Assembly (NCBI GenBank): GCA_020724465.1
Contig: DYGX01000001.1
Location: forward strand, 62,001-126,000
Origin: Thermoflexus sp.
GTDB taxonomy: Bacteria > Chloroflexota > Anaerolineae > Aggregatilineales > Aggregatilineaceae
Length of the DNA stretch: 64,000 bases
Reading direction: 5' to 3'
The notes under the pieces are model-generated. The model had not been told where the DNA came from and ran no database searches. It saw only the letters and a list, made by a program, of their open reading frames with translations. A program made the translations under genes and the position numbers. Shown here in pieces: positions 54,446-63,487 of this stretch (the stretch's first letter is position 1; each line of letters starts with the position of its first letter).

Positions 54446-54637
54446 TGTGCGCGCTCACACCAGACGCCAGGATCACCGTGCCCAGCTCCAATTGTAGTGA
54501 TCGCACAAAAACGCGCACCTGCCAGCGGCTAGACGAGAGATTGTGAAGTGCTTTGGCGAAGCATCCTTCCCTCACCCCGCGACGCGCTCGCGAGCGAGAG
54601 AACTTGACTGCTCTCGCACAAGCGCTTCCCACACGCG

Positions 54638-55378
54638 CTAGCAGGTCTGCTTCGTGTTCTTCCAGCCGTAAATGATCTGAAGCACTGTCTCAATCGCGGC
54701 TTCGAGGGGCAACCCGGTGGTGTCCACGTACACGGCGTCGGGCGCGCGCAACAGAGGAGCGATCTCGCGCTGCGAGTCGATCGCGTCACGCTCGGCCAGC
54801 CCCCGGCGGATAGCATCCAGGTCGGCTGGTTCCCCGGCGCTGATACGCTGCGCATAGCGCCGTCTGGCGCGCTCGTCCAGGCTGGCGTCCAGGTAGATTT
54901 TGAGATCGGCATCCGGCAACACCACCGTGCCGATGTCACGTCCGGCGACGATCACACGCCCGCGCGCCGCGACCCGGCGCTGCGCACCCAGCAACGCTGC
55001 GCGCACACCCGGCGTCGCAGCGGTCACCGACACATGCGCATCCACCGCAGGAGAATGAATGTAGGGGGTAATGTCACGGCCATCAGCCAGAAGGGTATAC
55101 TGCCGCCCATCGTTACCCAGATCGGGTGTCATATCCAGCCGGACACTGCGCGCCAGGTTTGCCAGCGCATCCGGATCATCGAACGGCACGTTGCGCTCTA
55201 GCGCCAGAAAGGTCACCGCCCGATAAAACGCCCCGGTATCGACGAAGAGATAACCGAGGCGCTGCGCTATGGCAAAAGACACCGCGCTCTTGCCTGACCC
55301 GGCAGGCCCGTCAATCGCGATTGTGCTTGGCAAGGCTGCCTGATGCTCCACTTGATATGTACCGGCGAGGTCCAACAC
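54638..55378 (-). CDS. cmk: Cytidylate kinase
   Basis: 246 residues with a GTG start. Phosphorylates CMP and dCMP. P-loop IAIDGPAGSGKSAVSFAIAQRLGYLFVDTGAFYRAVT, the CMP-binding insert, GRVIVAGRDIGTVVLPDADLKIYLDAS and the LID segment ERARRRYAQR. Length is normal apart from about 15 extra N-terminal residues. The ribosome site is weak, and a TATAGT lies close upstream, so the message may be nearly leaderless. A 7-bp hairpin (54594-54600 with 54611-54617) lies after the stop, without a T-run. Confidence 0.93.
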   Translation of the reverse strand: MLDLAGTYQVEHQAALPSTIAIDGPAGSGKSAVSFAIAQRLGYLFVDTGAFYRAVTFLALERNVPFDDPDALANLARSVRLDMTPDLGNDGRQYTLLADGRDITPYIHSPAVDAHVSVTAATPGVRAALLGAQRRVAARGRVIVAGRDIGTVVLPDADLKIYLDASLDERARRRYAQRISAGEPADLDAIRRGLAERDAIDSQREIAPLLRAPDAVYVDTTGLPLEAAIETVLQIIYGWKNTKQTC

Positions 55379-55501
55379 GCCCTAACTATACCGCAATCCC
55401 CCGGCCTCGTGAACCCTGGATCGAAACGGGGCAGGTTGCGAGAGCGCCAGCCGTACCGTACAATGTCAGCACGAAGTCAGGCACATCACCCGGAGCATGG
55501 G

Positions 55502-57847
55502 ATGGCTGCGCGAATTCGTTTGCTTATGCACCTGCTGCTGGTCGCTTGTATGCTCAGTCTGGCGCTGATGGGGCAGGGCGCCAGGGCTGCCCCGCCTGCA
55601 CAGGGCGAGCCGCTGTTGCTGGGCTACGGGCAGACGGTTGAGGGCGCGATCTCGCCTGAGGCGCCGGTCCAGCTCTACGCCTTTGATGCCCAAGCCAACG
55701 ACGTGGTCACCATCAGTATGATCGCAACTGGGGGCGAGTTGGATCCCTTCATCGCCCTCACCGACACGCAACAGGTGCAGCTTGCGACCGACGACAACAG
55801 CGGCGGCGCGCTCGACGCCCGCCTTGCTTTCGTCATCCCCCGCGCTGGCCGCTATTTGATCCGCGCAACGCACGCCGGCGGCATCGCGCCCGCCATAGGG
55901 GGAACATACACCCTCAGCCTAAACGCCGCGAATGTGGATGGCTCTCCGGCGGTGGACCGCACTCCGCTGCCGGAGCCAACGCCAACCCCCGCTCCGACCC
56001 TGACCCCTGCGACGCCCGACACGTCCACCCGCGTGCTGCGCCTGCTGCCCGTCACGCCGGGCATTCCGGTCCAGGGCAGCCTGACCCGGCAGACCGCATT
56101 TCTGCTCTACTGGTTCGACGGCGCATCTGGCGACCAGATCACCGCGACGGCGACCGGGTTCGACGGCTTTGCGCCATTGGTGGTGCTCTACGATAACAGC
56201 CTGGCAGAGATCGCACGCAGCCAGCCGGGTGAGCCGCTCATAGCCGCACTGGTCCGGGATGGCGTGCATCTGCTGGGCATCTCTCTGCCGGAAGCCGGCA
56301 GCGCGGGCGGGACCTTCACCCTCGACCTGGTCAGCAGTTCGGATCAGGCCGAGCCTGCCAGCGAAGCGGAGCCAACGCCCATTCTGCCGGAGGAATTTCG
56401 CCCTCTGCCCCTCATCCAGCCGGGGGAGACGATCGAGGGCACGATCGATCACCAGCGGTTTATGGATATCTATACCTTCCTGGGCAAGGCCGGACAGGAG
56501 ATCGTTGTCGAAATGACGAGCCTCAACCCAGGCGAGATCAACGGCCTCGATCCTTTCCTGCTGTTGCTGGACGATGGCCGCATCCCGCTGGCCGAGCACG
56601 ATGACATCGTGGACGGCGTCGAACGTGATGCGCGGCTCGAGTTCACACTGCCACGCACGGCCTACTACGCCATCGTTGCCACCCGTTACGACCGGGAAGC
56701 CGGAACATCGGCCGGGCCGTACCAGCTCACCCTGACGCTGGCGGGCGAAAGCGAGTCCGTTGCAGGCTCCGGGACACCGCGCCTGATCGCAGAGCCGCTT
56801 GAGCCGAACACCCCAATTCAAGCCACCTTTGACGGCACACCCGACGTCTACCGCTTTGACGCGCGCGCCGGCGAGCTGATCGATCTGTCCGTGACGGCTG
56901 ACGACGGCGTTGACCCGGTGCTGATTCTGGCTACTGACACACTATCCGAAGTCGTGTCCAGCGGGACCGGGGCGCTCACCGGGCTGCGCACCCCCGCAGC
57001 AGGCACATACTATCTGGTGGTGGCGACCCGGTTCGGACCGGTCGGCCCCACCGGTGGGTACATCGTGGTACTGAGCCAGATCGGGAACGGCCCGCCACCG
57101 ACCGCCGGAGAGCCGACCGATGAAGGGCCCGCCACGCTCACCCTAGGCCAGACCACCAGCGGCATCATCGACGACGAGACGCCGAGCCGCCTCTACACCT
57201 TCACCGGCGCGGCCGGCGAGCGTGTGCGGCTGACCTTGCGCGCTGCACCCGGCTCCAGCCTCGATCCGTACCTCGAACTGCGCGACGCGACAGGAGCCGT
57301 CGTGGACGCAAATGACGACATCGACCCCGGTGTGATCCGAGACTCGCAGATCACGGCCACGCTGCCCACCGACGGCGAGTACCAGATTCTGGTGTCGCGC
57401 TATGTCGGGCCGGACACAGAGATCACACAGGGCGCGTACGAGCTGGTCATTGAGTCGGCTACGGAAGCCGAAACGTCGGCGGCGAGCATCAACCGGACCG
57501 TCACCCCTCTGAGCTATGGGCAGACTCAGGTAGGGGAGATCACCGACGAGCAGTACATCGTTTTCTATGTGTTCTCCGGCACAGCGGGTGATGTTGTGAC
57601 GATTGAGATCGATCAGCTCAGCGGGAACCTGGATGCCGTACTGCACCTCTACCAGGCGGTGGGCGATAGCTGGCGAGAAATCGCCTACAACGACGACAGC
57701 CCGATTGGCGGCACCTACGACCCGCTGTTGAGCGACGTTGGTCTCCCGGCTGACGGGCTGTACCTGATCGCAGTAAGCCGCTACGGCCTGGACAAAGAGA
57801 CGGGTATGGTAGGGACGTTCAGCATCACGCTGACGCGGCAGCAGTAA
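55502..57847 (+). CDS. Secreted protein with about six PPC domains
   Basis: 781 residues from the ATG at 55502 (GGAG six bases upstream). Signal peptide about residues 1-28 (LLMHLLLVACMLSLALMGQGARA). The rest is a string of pre-peptidase C-terminal (PPC) type beta-sandwich domains: each begins with a phrase like GYGQTVEGAISPEAPVQLYAFDA, LGQTTSGIIDDETPSRLYTFTG or YGQTQVGEITDEQYIVFYVFSG, and includes LDPFLLLLDD- and DDD-like calcium-style loops. A Pro/Thr linker (PEPTPTPAPTLTP) follows the first. PPC domains usually hang on secreted proteases; here no catalytic domain is present, so it may be a surface adhesin or binder. Followed by a related gene. Confidence 0.8.
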   Translation: MAARIRLLMHLLLVACMLSLALMGQGARAAPPAQGEPLLLGYGQTVEGAISPEAPVQLYAFDAQANDVVTISMIATGGELDPFIALTDTQQVQLATDDNSGGALDARLAFVIPRAGRYLIRATHAGGIAPAIGGTYTLSLNAANVDGSPAVDRTPLPEPTPTPAPTLTPATPDTSTRVLRLLPVTPGIPVQGSLTRQTAFLLYWFDGASGDQITATATGFDGFAPLVVLYDNSLAEIARSQPGEPLIAALVRDGVHLLGISLPEAGSAGGTFTLDLVSSSDQAEPASEAEPTPILPEEFRPLPLIQPGETIEGTIDHQRFMDIYTFLGKAGQEIVVEMTSLNPGEINGLDPFLLLLDDGRIPLAEHDDIVDGVERDARLEFTLPRTAYYAIVATRYDREAGTSAGPYQLTLTLAGESESVAGSGTPRLIAEPLEPNTPIQATFDGTPDVYRFDARAGELIDLSVTADDGVDPVLILATDTLSEVVSSGTGALTGLRTPAAGTYYLVVATRFGPVGPTGGYIVVLSQIGNGPPPTAGEPTDEGPATLTLGQTTSGIIDDETPSRLYTFTGAAGERVRLTLRAAPGSSLDPYLELRDATGAVVDANDDIDPGVIRDSQITATLPTDGEYQILVSRYVGPDTEITQGAYELVIESATEAETSAASINRTVTPLSYGQTQVGEITDEQYIVFYVFSGTAGDVVTIEIDQLSGNLDAVLHLYQAVGDSWREIAYNDDSPIGGTYDPLLSDVGLPADGLYLIAVSRYGLDKETGMVGTFSITLTRQQ

Positions 57848-57876
57848 ACCGGCGCGGGCGTGCCCGCGCTGCCACC

Positions 57877-59352
57877 ATGACGAACAAAACCGACCGCGCA
57901 CTGGGCCTCTTCGTGCTGGCGCTGGCCGTTGCCTCCGCCGGCTTATTCGATCCCGCGCCGGTTCAGGCAGGCGTGCCCCGGCAGACCAGCCCGCAATCGC
58001 TCGTCCCGAACCAGCCCGTGACAGGCACAATCGACGATCTGGCCTTCCGGCAGGTCTACACCTTCATCGCCGACGCCCCCGACCAGATCACCCTCAGCAT
58101 GACGCGCCAGAGCGGCGATCTGGATCCCTACCTGGTGCTCACGACGGAGCAGGGCGCGATCCTGGCTGCAAGCGACGACGGCGGGACCGGTGCCAATGCG
58201 CTTATCCCGGCGCTGACATTGCCCGGCCCCGGGCGCTACTTCGTCATCGCGACCCGCTTCGGGCAAGAACTGGGCAGCACAAGCGGCGCCTACAGCCTGC
58301 TCGTCCAACATGTCGATTACGGGACCACCCGCGCCACCGCTCTGCGCTACGGTCAGAGTGTGCTCGGGCAGATCACGCGCGGCAACCCGGTTGCCTTCTA
58401 CTTCGTGCGAGCGCAGCGGGGCGAGGTCATCACGATCACCATGCGCCGCGTGTCCGGCGATCTTGATCCGCATCTGGACTTCGCCACGGCAGACGGGCAG
58501 ATCTTGATCTCCAACGACGACGATCCGCTGGCCGAAGGCACGCTCAACGCGAGCATCCGCGATTTCACCATACTCAGAAGCGACGTGTATTTGATCCAAG
58601 CCACCGGATACAGCGGAACTGAGGGTAGTTTCACCCTCACCGTTACCCAAGTGCCACCCGAGGAACTGGGAAAGACGCTGGAAGACGCGCTCCTGATCGA
58701 CTACGGCATGACAGTCCGCAATACAACCTCAGAAGACACACCCGTGCGCTACTTCCGCTTTTTCGCTACCGAAGGTGACATCCTGGCTATCACGGCCACG
58801 TCCAGCGCTGCATCGCTCACCGTTACCCTTCTGGATAGCACAGCCGCTGAGCTAGCCCGCGCGAGTGCCGAACGCGCCGGCGCCCCGGCGCGAATCGCTG
58901 CCTTCGCTACACCAGCAGAGGGCATGTACTACCTGGCCGTCTCCGCAGCCCAGAGCGCAACCGGTGAATTCGAACTACAGCTCTCAGGGCGCGCCGGGCA
59001 GGGCGCGGGCCGGGCGCTCGAAATCGTCTACGACTCCACCGTTAGCGGCCTGATTACGGACGAGCACACCGCCGATGAGTACGTCTTTCTCGGCAGCGCC
59101 GGAGATGTTGTGCGGGTGACGATGGAGCGCGCCTCTGGCGACCTGGACGCGCTGGTGACGATCTACGATCGCGACCGCAAGCAGATCGCATTTGACGACG
59201 ACGGGGCAGGGAACAAGGACGCGCGCATCGACGCCTTTACCTTGCCCTACGATGGCGTGTACATCCTGGGCGCCTCACGCTACCGGCGCGAGCAGGGCCA
59301 GACCACAGGCGCGTACATTTTGCGTCTTGAGCGAATCGACGCGGGGGAGTAA
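57877..59352 (+). CDS. Secreted protein with four PPC domains
   Basis: 491 residues. Signal peptide (about 1-31, LFVLALAVASAGLFDPAPVQA) and four PPC-like repeats starting NQPVTGTIDDLAFRQVYTFIA, YGQSVLGQITRGNPVAFYFVR, YGMTVRNTTSEDTPVRYFRFF and YDSTVSGLITDEHTADEYVFLG. Each has the LDPYLVL-like strand and acidic loop DDGGTGAN / DDDPLAEG / DDDGAGNKDA. It is a paralogue of the preceding gene, 29 bp away. The start has no Shine-Dalgarno, and an 8-bp GC hairpin (57852-57869) fills the gap, so translation may depend on the upstream gene. Confidence 0.8.
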   Translation: MTNKTDRALGLFVLALAVASAGLFDPAPVQAGVPRQTSPQSLVPNQPVTGTIDDLAFRQVYTFIADAPDQITLSMTRQSGDLDPYLVLTTEQGAILAASDDGGTGANALIPALTLPGPGRYFVIATRFGQELGSTSGAYSLLVQHVDYGTTRATALRYGQSVLGQITRGNPVAFYFVRAQRGEVITITMRRVSGDLDPHLDFATADGQILISNDDDPLAEGTLNASIRDFTILRSDVYLIQATGYSGTEGSFTLTVTQVPPEELGKTLEDALLIDYGMTVRNTTSEDTPVRYFRFFATEGDILAITATSSAASLTVTLLDSTAAELARASAERAGAPARIAAFATPAEGMYYLAVSAAQSATGEFELQLSGRAGQGAGRALEIVYDSTVSGLITDEHTADEYVFLGSAGDVVRVTMERASGDLDALVTIYDRDRKQIAFDDDGAGNKDARIDAFTLPYDGVYILGASRYRREQGQTTGAYILRLERIDAGE

Positions 59353-59390
59353 CATCTATCACCGTTTCGCACGGCCCGGAAGGAGACCGA

Positions 59391-60818
59391 GTGACCAACC
59401 ACGTGATGGATCGCGCCACCCCCCGAACCGACCCGGTCGATCTTGAAGAACGCGTTCCGTTCTGGCGCACGCTGTTCTATTCGCTGGGCAACGCGGCAGG
59501 GCTGCTCACCTACAGCACGTTCAACACCTTCATCCAATACTTTTACACCACGGTGGTCGGCCTGCCGCCGGAATGGGTGGGGCGCGGCTGGTTTGCGTTT
59601 GGCTTCTGGAACGCGATCAACGATCCTGTGGCGGGCTGGCTGTCCGACCGGACCAGCACGCGCTGGGGACGGCGGCGGTTCTTCATCGGACTGCTCGCGA
59701 TCCCGGTGGCGATCGCCTTTGCCCTGGTCTGGCTGCCCCCGTTCGACCGCCAGAACCCCACGGCGCTGCTGGTCTACTTCCTGGCGATCATCAGTCTATA
59801 CGACCTGCTGCAGACGATCATCACGCTCAACCAGGACGCCCTGTTTCCGGAGATGTACCAGTCGACGGGCGATCGCGCCGCCGGGGCCAGCATCCGCCAA
59901 CTGATCGGCTTTCTGGCCGGCAACGGTCTGGCGGTCGCCTTGACGCCGATCATCTACCAGCATCTGGGGTGGGGAGCGCTGGGCGTATTGTGGGGCATCA
60001 CCGCCGCCGGGCTGCACCTCCTGTCGCTCGTCGGCATCAAAGAGAACCCCGCGTTTGCGCAGAAGAACCCGCCATCGCTGCGCGAACAGCTTCGCGTCGT
60101 GACAACCAACCGCACGTTTCTGATCGTGCTGTCGATCAATTTCATGACGCGCTTTATCCTGGCGGTGCTCGTTGCCGTCATGCCGTTCTTTGCCACGTAT
60201 GTCTTGCAGATCGAAGGGCAGCAGCTCACGCAGCTTCTGCTGGTGCTTTTTGCGGGGGCGGGCGTGTCGCTCTTGATCTGGCAGCGCATCATCCGACGGG
60301 TGGGATCGCGCGCCGCCATGATTCTCTCGATGACCAGCACGGCCATCCTGGCAATTCCGTTGATCTTCGTTTCCAGCCTGACTACAGCGGCGATCGTACT
60401 CGGCGTGCTGGGGCTGGCTGTGGGAGGCGCGGTCCTCGGCCCGGATATGCTGTTCGCCGAGGTGATCGACGAGGATTACGTCCGCACCGGGCGGCGCCGC
60501 GAGGGGATGTACCGCGGGATTCTGGGCTTCATCTTCCGCTTTCCGCCGGCGGTCGCCGGGCTGATCCTGGGCGAAGGGCTGGCGCTCACCGGTTTCGATG
60601 CGGATCTCCCAGCCAATGCCCAACCCGAAGCGGTCATCACGGCAATCCGGGTCTTCGCGGCGGCGCTGCCCATGATCGCCGTCGTCGCCGGGATCGCGCT
60701 GCTGTTTGCCTATCCACTCTACGGCAGCTATCTGGCCGACATCCAGCAGCGCGCCGCTGCGCTCCGGCGCAGCGCGAACGATGCCTTCGCGCGCAACTCT
60801 GCTTCCGCGCTGGATTAG
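59391..60818 (+). CDS. GPH-type MFS sugar/cation symporter
   Basis: 475 residues, 12 predicted membrane helices, GTG start after AAGGAGA. The loop between helices 2 and 3, DPVAGWLSDRTSTRWGRRRFFI, is the hallmark of the glycoside-pentoside-hexuronide:cation symporter family (MFS_2), and GFWNAINDP and the mid-protein DALFPEMYQSTGDRAAGASIRQ fit as well. Members import sugars with protons or sodium; some relatives transport lipids or other solutes, so the substrate is open. It follows the PPC gene closely (38 bp) and may share its transcript. Confidence 0.85.
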   Translation: MTNHVMDRATPRTDPVDLEERVPFWRTLFYSLGNAAGLLTYSTFNTFIQYFYTTVVGLPPEWVGRGWFAFGFWNAINDPVAGWLSDRTSTRWGRRRFFIGLLAIPVAIAFALVWLPPFDRQNPTALLVYFLAIISLYDLLQTIITLNQDALFPEMYQSTGDRAAGASIRQLIGFLAGNGLAVALTPIIYQHLGWGALGVLWGITAAGLHLLSLVGIKENPAFAQKNPPSLREQLRVVTTNRTFLIVLSINFMTRFILAVLVAVMPFFATYVLQIEGQQLTQLLLVLFAGAGVSLLIWQRIIRRVGSRAAMILSMTSTAILAIPLIFVSSLTTAAIVLGVLGLAVGGAVLGPDMLFAEVIDEDYVRTGRRREGMYRGILGFIFRFPPAVAGLILGEGLALTGFDADLPANAQPEAVITAIRVFAAALPMIAVVAGIALLFAYPLYGSYLADIQQRAAALRRSANDAFARNSASALD

Positions 60819-60885
60819 CCGGGGAACGAAAAGAGCCGGGCACGACATGCTCCCAGCTCCGCGATGCACACCACTGCTGGAACCC

Positions 60886-61182
60886 CTACGGCGACTCGTC
60901 CGGCTCGTACTCGTCCCGCACCGCCGGGGTAGGGATCTCGGAGCGCACGACATCCTCGTAGTAGACGTCGTTCTTGGACTTGCGCACATCCCGCGGGGCC
61001 TCGGGCACGACGATCATCAGCACGATGTAGATGATCAGACCGGGTCCGCCCAGGAACATCAGCGCCACAAAGGCGAGGCGCACGAGCGTCGGATCGACTT
61101 CGAGATACTCGGCAATCCCGCCGCAGACACCGGCGAGCATGCGTTCATTGGTCGAGCGATACAGGCGTTTGTGTGTGGTCAC
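60886..61182 (-). CDS. PspC domain membrane protein
   Basis: 98 residues from the GTG at 61182 (GGAG seven bases upstream). The PspC domain is plain: KRLYRSTNERMLAGVCGGIAEYLEVDPTLVRLAFVALMFLGGPGLIIYIVLMIVVPE, one soluble turn and one membrane helix. The acidic tail of about 35 residues faces the cytoplasm. PspC proteins sense or answer envelope stress; no pspA or regulator is adjacent. Confidence 0.88.
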   Translation of the reverse strand: MTTHKRLYRSTNERMLAGVCGGIAEYLEVDPTLVRLAFVALMFLGGPGLIIYIVLMIVVPEAPRDVRKSKNDVYYEDVVRSEIPTPAVRDEYEPDESP

Positions 61183-61246
61183 GGCTATTCTCCGTCCGGC
61201 TGCGAATTCCATCTATCCCCTAATACGCAGCGCGCCGCACAGAGTT

Positions 61247-61912
61247 TCACTGCCGCACCGTTTCCGGCTGCGGCTGGGGCGTGACGTGCAGGTGTGCCAT
61301 GCTCTCCGCACGCGCCTTGAGGGTTTGCAGTTGCTCCCGCACTGCAAGGAAGTACACCTTTTCTTCACCCAGGTTGTACAGCCACCCCAGCGCCCCATAG
61401 GTATAGGCGCGGCGGCGGACCAGCAGGCGGGTGCTACCGTCGGGGCGCCGCTCGAGCAAGAACAGCGTGGTCACGTCCTGCGCGATGCCGAACAGGCGGC
61501 GCAGGCTAAACCCACCGTAGAGCAGCTTGCGGTTGGGTTCAAGCTCCATGATGTGATAGCCGCCGTCCATCTCGTCCCCCACCGCGGGCGGGTCGAGGTC
61601 CTGCCGGATGAATGTCACACTGGGGATGCCCCAGTTGGTTATCACATCCAGCCCGTAATAGCCGCTGCGCTCGCGTCCCATCTGCGCGATCCACGGCCAG
61701 ACGGCTTCCGGCGGCGCATCGATATCGATCGCGTTGGTGAACTGCAAGTTCGGTTTGGGAATGATATCGTCGCCCGGCAGGCGCCGCTGTGATTCGCCCA
61801 GGCGCGTGCCCCATTTGAGGATCTGCGGGCGCAGAAACAGGAAATAGATCAGCACCCAGGTGCCGTACAGGCCCGCCAGCGGTATTCCCGGTTTGCTTTT
61901 CTGCACGCTCAT
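61247..61912 (-). CDS. SRPBCC (polyketide-cyclase-like) family protein
   Basis: 221 residues; ATG at 61912 with GGGAG just upstream. A short hydrophobic N-terminus (LAGLYGTWVLIYFLFL) anchors it in the membrane. The domain has the SRPBCC START-like pattern: TNAIDIDAPPEAVWPWIAQMGRERSGYYGLDVI and a late strand YHIMELEPNRKLLYGG, then SLRRLFGIAQDVTTLFLLERR and a long C-terminal helix. Such folds hold hydrophobic ligands. Ligand unknown. Upstream of the PspC gene by 64 bp, same strand. Confidence 0.75.
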   Translation of the reverse strand: MSVQKSKPGIPLAGLYGTWVLIYFLFLRPQILKWGTRLGESQRRLPGDDIIPKPNLQFTNAIDIDAPPEAVWPWIAQMGRERSGYYGLDVITNWGIPSVTFIRQDLDPPAVGDEMDGGYHIMELEPNRKLLYGGFSLRRLFGIAQDVTTLFLLERRPDGSTRLLVRRRAYTYGALGWLYNLGEEKVYFLAVREQLQTLKARAESMAHLHVTPQPQPETVRQ

Positions 61913-62017
61913 CGTCACTCCCTGCAGGGTGAATGATCACGCCGCGAACTATACCGCCCTGGCAGGAGCAGCGCAACCGGCCGCGCTTGGTGAAATGGTC
62001 GATTCCCACGATTTCAC

Positions 62018-62046
62018 CTGACATTTTATAGACAGTAATCTATAAT
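62018..62046 (+). promoter_or_regulatory. Strong promoter of the sulfurtransferase gene
   Basis: CTGACA (62018-62023), 17 bases, TATAAT (62041-62046), giving a leader of about 65 bases. Confidence 0.7.
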
Positions 62047-62116
62047 ATTCGTGAGTATCAGGAAGTAGACTTCCAGGGAGCGATGACTGGCAACAAGGCC
62101 CCAACGGGAGGCATAC

Positions 62117-62977
62117 ATGACGGACATTTCGCAGCGTGGCTATGTACATCCTGAGGTGTTGGTTTCGACCCAATGGGTTGAGGATCACCTCAATGACCCG
62201 CAGATCCGCATCATTGAGTCCAACGAGGACCCGCTATTGTATGCATCGGGGCACATCCCCGGCGCGGTCGAGGTTGACTGGGCGAAGGACCTCAACAATC
62301 CACTGCGACGGGATTACCTCGACCAGCGCGAGTTTGAGCAGTTGATGTCACGTCTGGGCGTGACACCGGAGACAACACTGGTCTTCTACGGAGATAAGAA
62401 CAATTGGTGGGCCACCTATGCGTTCTGGGTGTTCCAGCTTTTCGGGCACGAGCGCGCGCGCGTTATGGATGGCGGGCGCGGCAAATGGCAGGCGGAAGGC
62501 CGCCCCATGACTCAGGAAGTGCCGCAATATCCGCCAACAACCTACAAGGCGCGCCCGCGTGACGACCGGCATATCCGCGCCTTTCGCGACCAGGTGTACC
62601 AGCATGTCCAGGCGAGTCTGCCCCTGGTTGACGTGCGCAGCCCCGAAGAGTACTCGGGTCAGCGCCTGCATATGCCCGACTATCCCAACGAAGGGGCGCT
62701 GCGTGGGGGGCACATCCCCGGCGCCGTCAACGTCCCGTGGAGCAGGGCGGTCAACCCGGATGGCACGTTCAAATCGGCGGACGAGCTGCGCCGCATCTAC
62801 GAAGAAGAACAGCGGCTCTCGCCTGACAACGAGATCATCACCTACTGCCGCATCGGTGAGCGCAGCAGCCACACCTGGTTCGTTCTGAAGTATCTCCTGG
62901 GCTACCCGCGTGTGCGCAATTATGACGGAAGTTGGACCGAATGGGGCAACCTGGTCAACGTCCCCATCGAACGCTGA
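62117..62977 (+). CDS. Thiosulfate sulfurtransferase, CysA2-like (two rhodanese domains)
   Basis: 286 residues; ATG after GGGAGG. Two rhodanese domains: an inactive N-terminal one ([24 protein letters not shown]) and a catalytic C-terminal one with [14 protein letters not shown] and the active-site loop [17 protein letters not shown], in which Cys takes up the sulfane sulfur. The loop CRIGERSS is that of actinobacterial CysA2-type thiosulfate sulfurtransferases. The SufE gene 28 bp downstream is likely co-transcribed, so sulfur might be passed to cluster assembly. Confidence 0.9.
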   Translation: MTDISQRGYVHPEVLVSTQWVEDHLNDPQIRIIESNEDPLLYASGHIPGAVEVDWAKDLNNPLRRDYLDQREFEQLMSRLGVTPETTLVFYGDKNNWWATYAFWVFQLFGHERARVMDGGRGKWQAEGRPMTQEVPQYPPTTYKARPRDDRHIRAFRDQVYQHVQASLPLVDVRSPEEYSGQRLHMPDYPNEGALRGGHIPGAVNVPWSRAVNPDGTFKSADELRRIYEEEQRLSPDNEIITYCRIGERSSHTWFVLKYLLGYPRVRNYDGSWTEWGNLVNVPIER

Positions 62978-63005
62978 GTCCGGCGCCCCAAGATCGCGAG
63001 AAGGT

Positions 63006-63452
63006 ATGAGGAACTATCCGCAAGCGTTGAATGACCTGCTGGACGACTTCGACTTTGTAACCACCCGTAATGAGCGTGTCGAGCTGCTGCTCGATATCGC
63101 GAGCCGGTTCGAGCCGGTTCCCGCGCGGATCGCCACGCGGCCATACCCCGAGGAACACCGCGTGCCGTTTTGCGAATCAGACGCTTATGTCTGGTCAGAG
63201 CCGCGCGATGATGGCACCCTGAAATTCTACTTCGCGGTCGAGAACCCGCAGGGTCTATCCGCCCAGGCGATGGCGGTCATTCTCGACGAGACGCTATCCG
63301 GCGCGCCGCTGGAGCAAGTAGCCAGCGTCTCGCCCGACATCGTGCTGAAAATCTTCGGCAACGAGATCTCGATGGGCAAGGGGCAGGGTCTGATGGCGAT
63401 GGTTACGGCGGTTCAGAACGCGGCGCGGCAGGCCCTGGCCGAACGCCAGTAA
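63006..63452 (+). CDS. sufE: SufE-like sulfur acceptor
   Basis: 148 residues from the ATG at 63006 (AGAAGG directly upstream; spacing is tight). SufE takes persulfide sulfur from a cysteine desulfurase and hands it to the Fe-S scaffold. The acceptor Cys is in VPFCESDAYVWSEP, a variant of the usual CQSxVW loop, followed by the GLSAQAMAVILDETLSG-like helix and the C-terminal AMVTAVQNAARQAL. No sufS or sufBCD is in the window; the sulfurtransferase in front could be the donor. Confidence 0.88.
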   Translation: MRNYPQALNDLLDDFDFVTTRNERVELLLDIASRFEPVPARIATRPYPEEHRVPFCESDAYVWSEPRDDGTLKFYFAVENPQGLSAQAMAVILDETLSGAPLEQVASVSPDIVLKIFGNEISMGKGQGLMAMVTAVQNAARQALAERQ

Positions 63453-63487
63453 GCCGCCGGCGCATTCTACTGCGGGCGGGGCCGCTC

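Noticed and set aside
54594-54617. Terminator after cmk
   Set aside because: The stem is only seven bases and no T-run follows on the minus strand.
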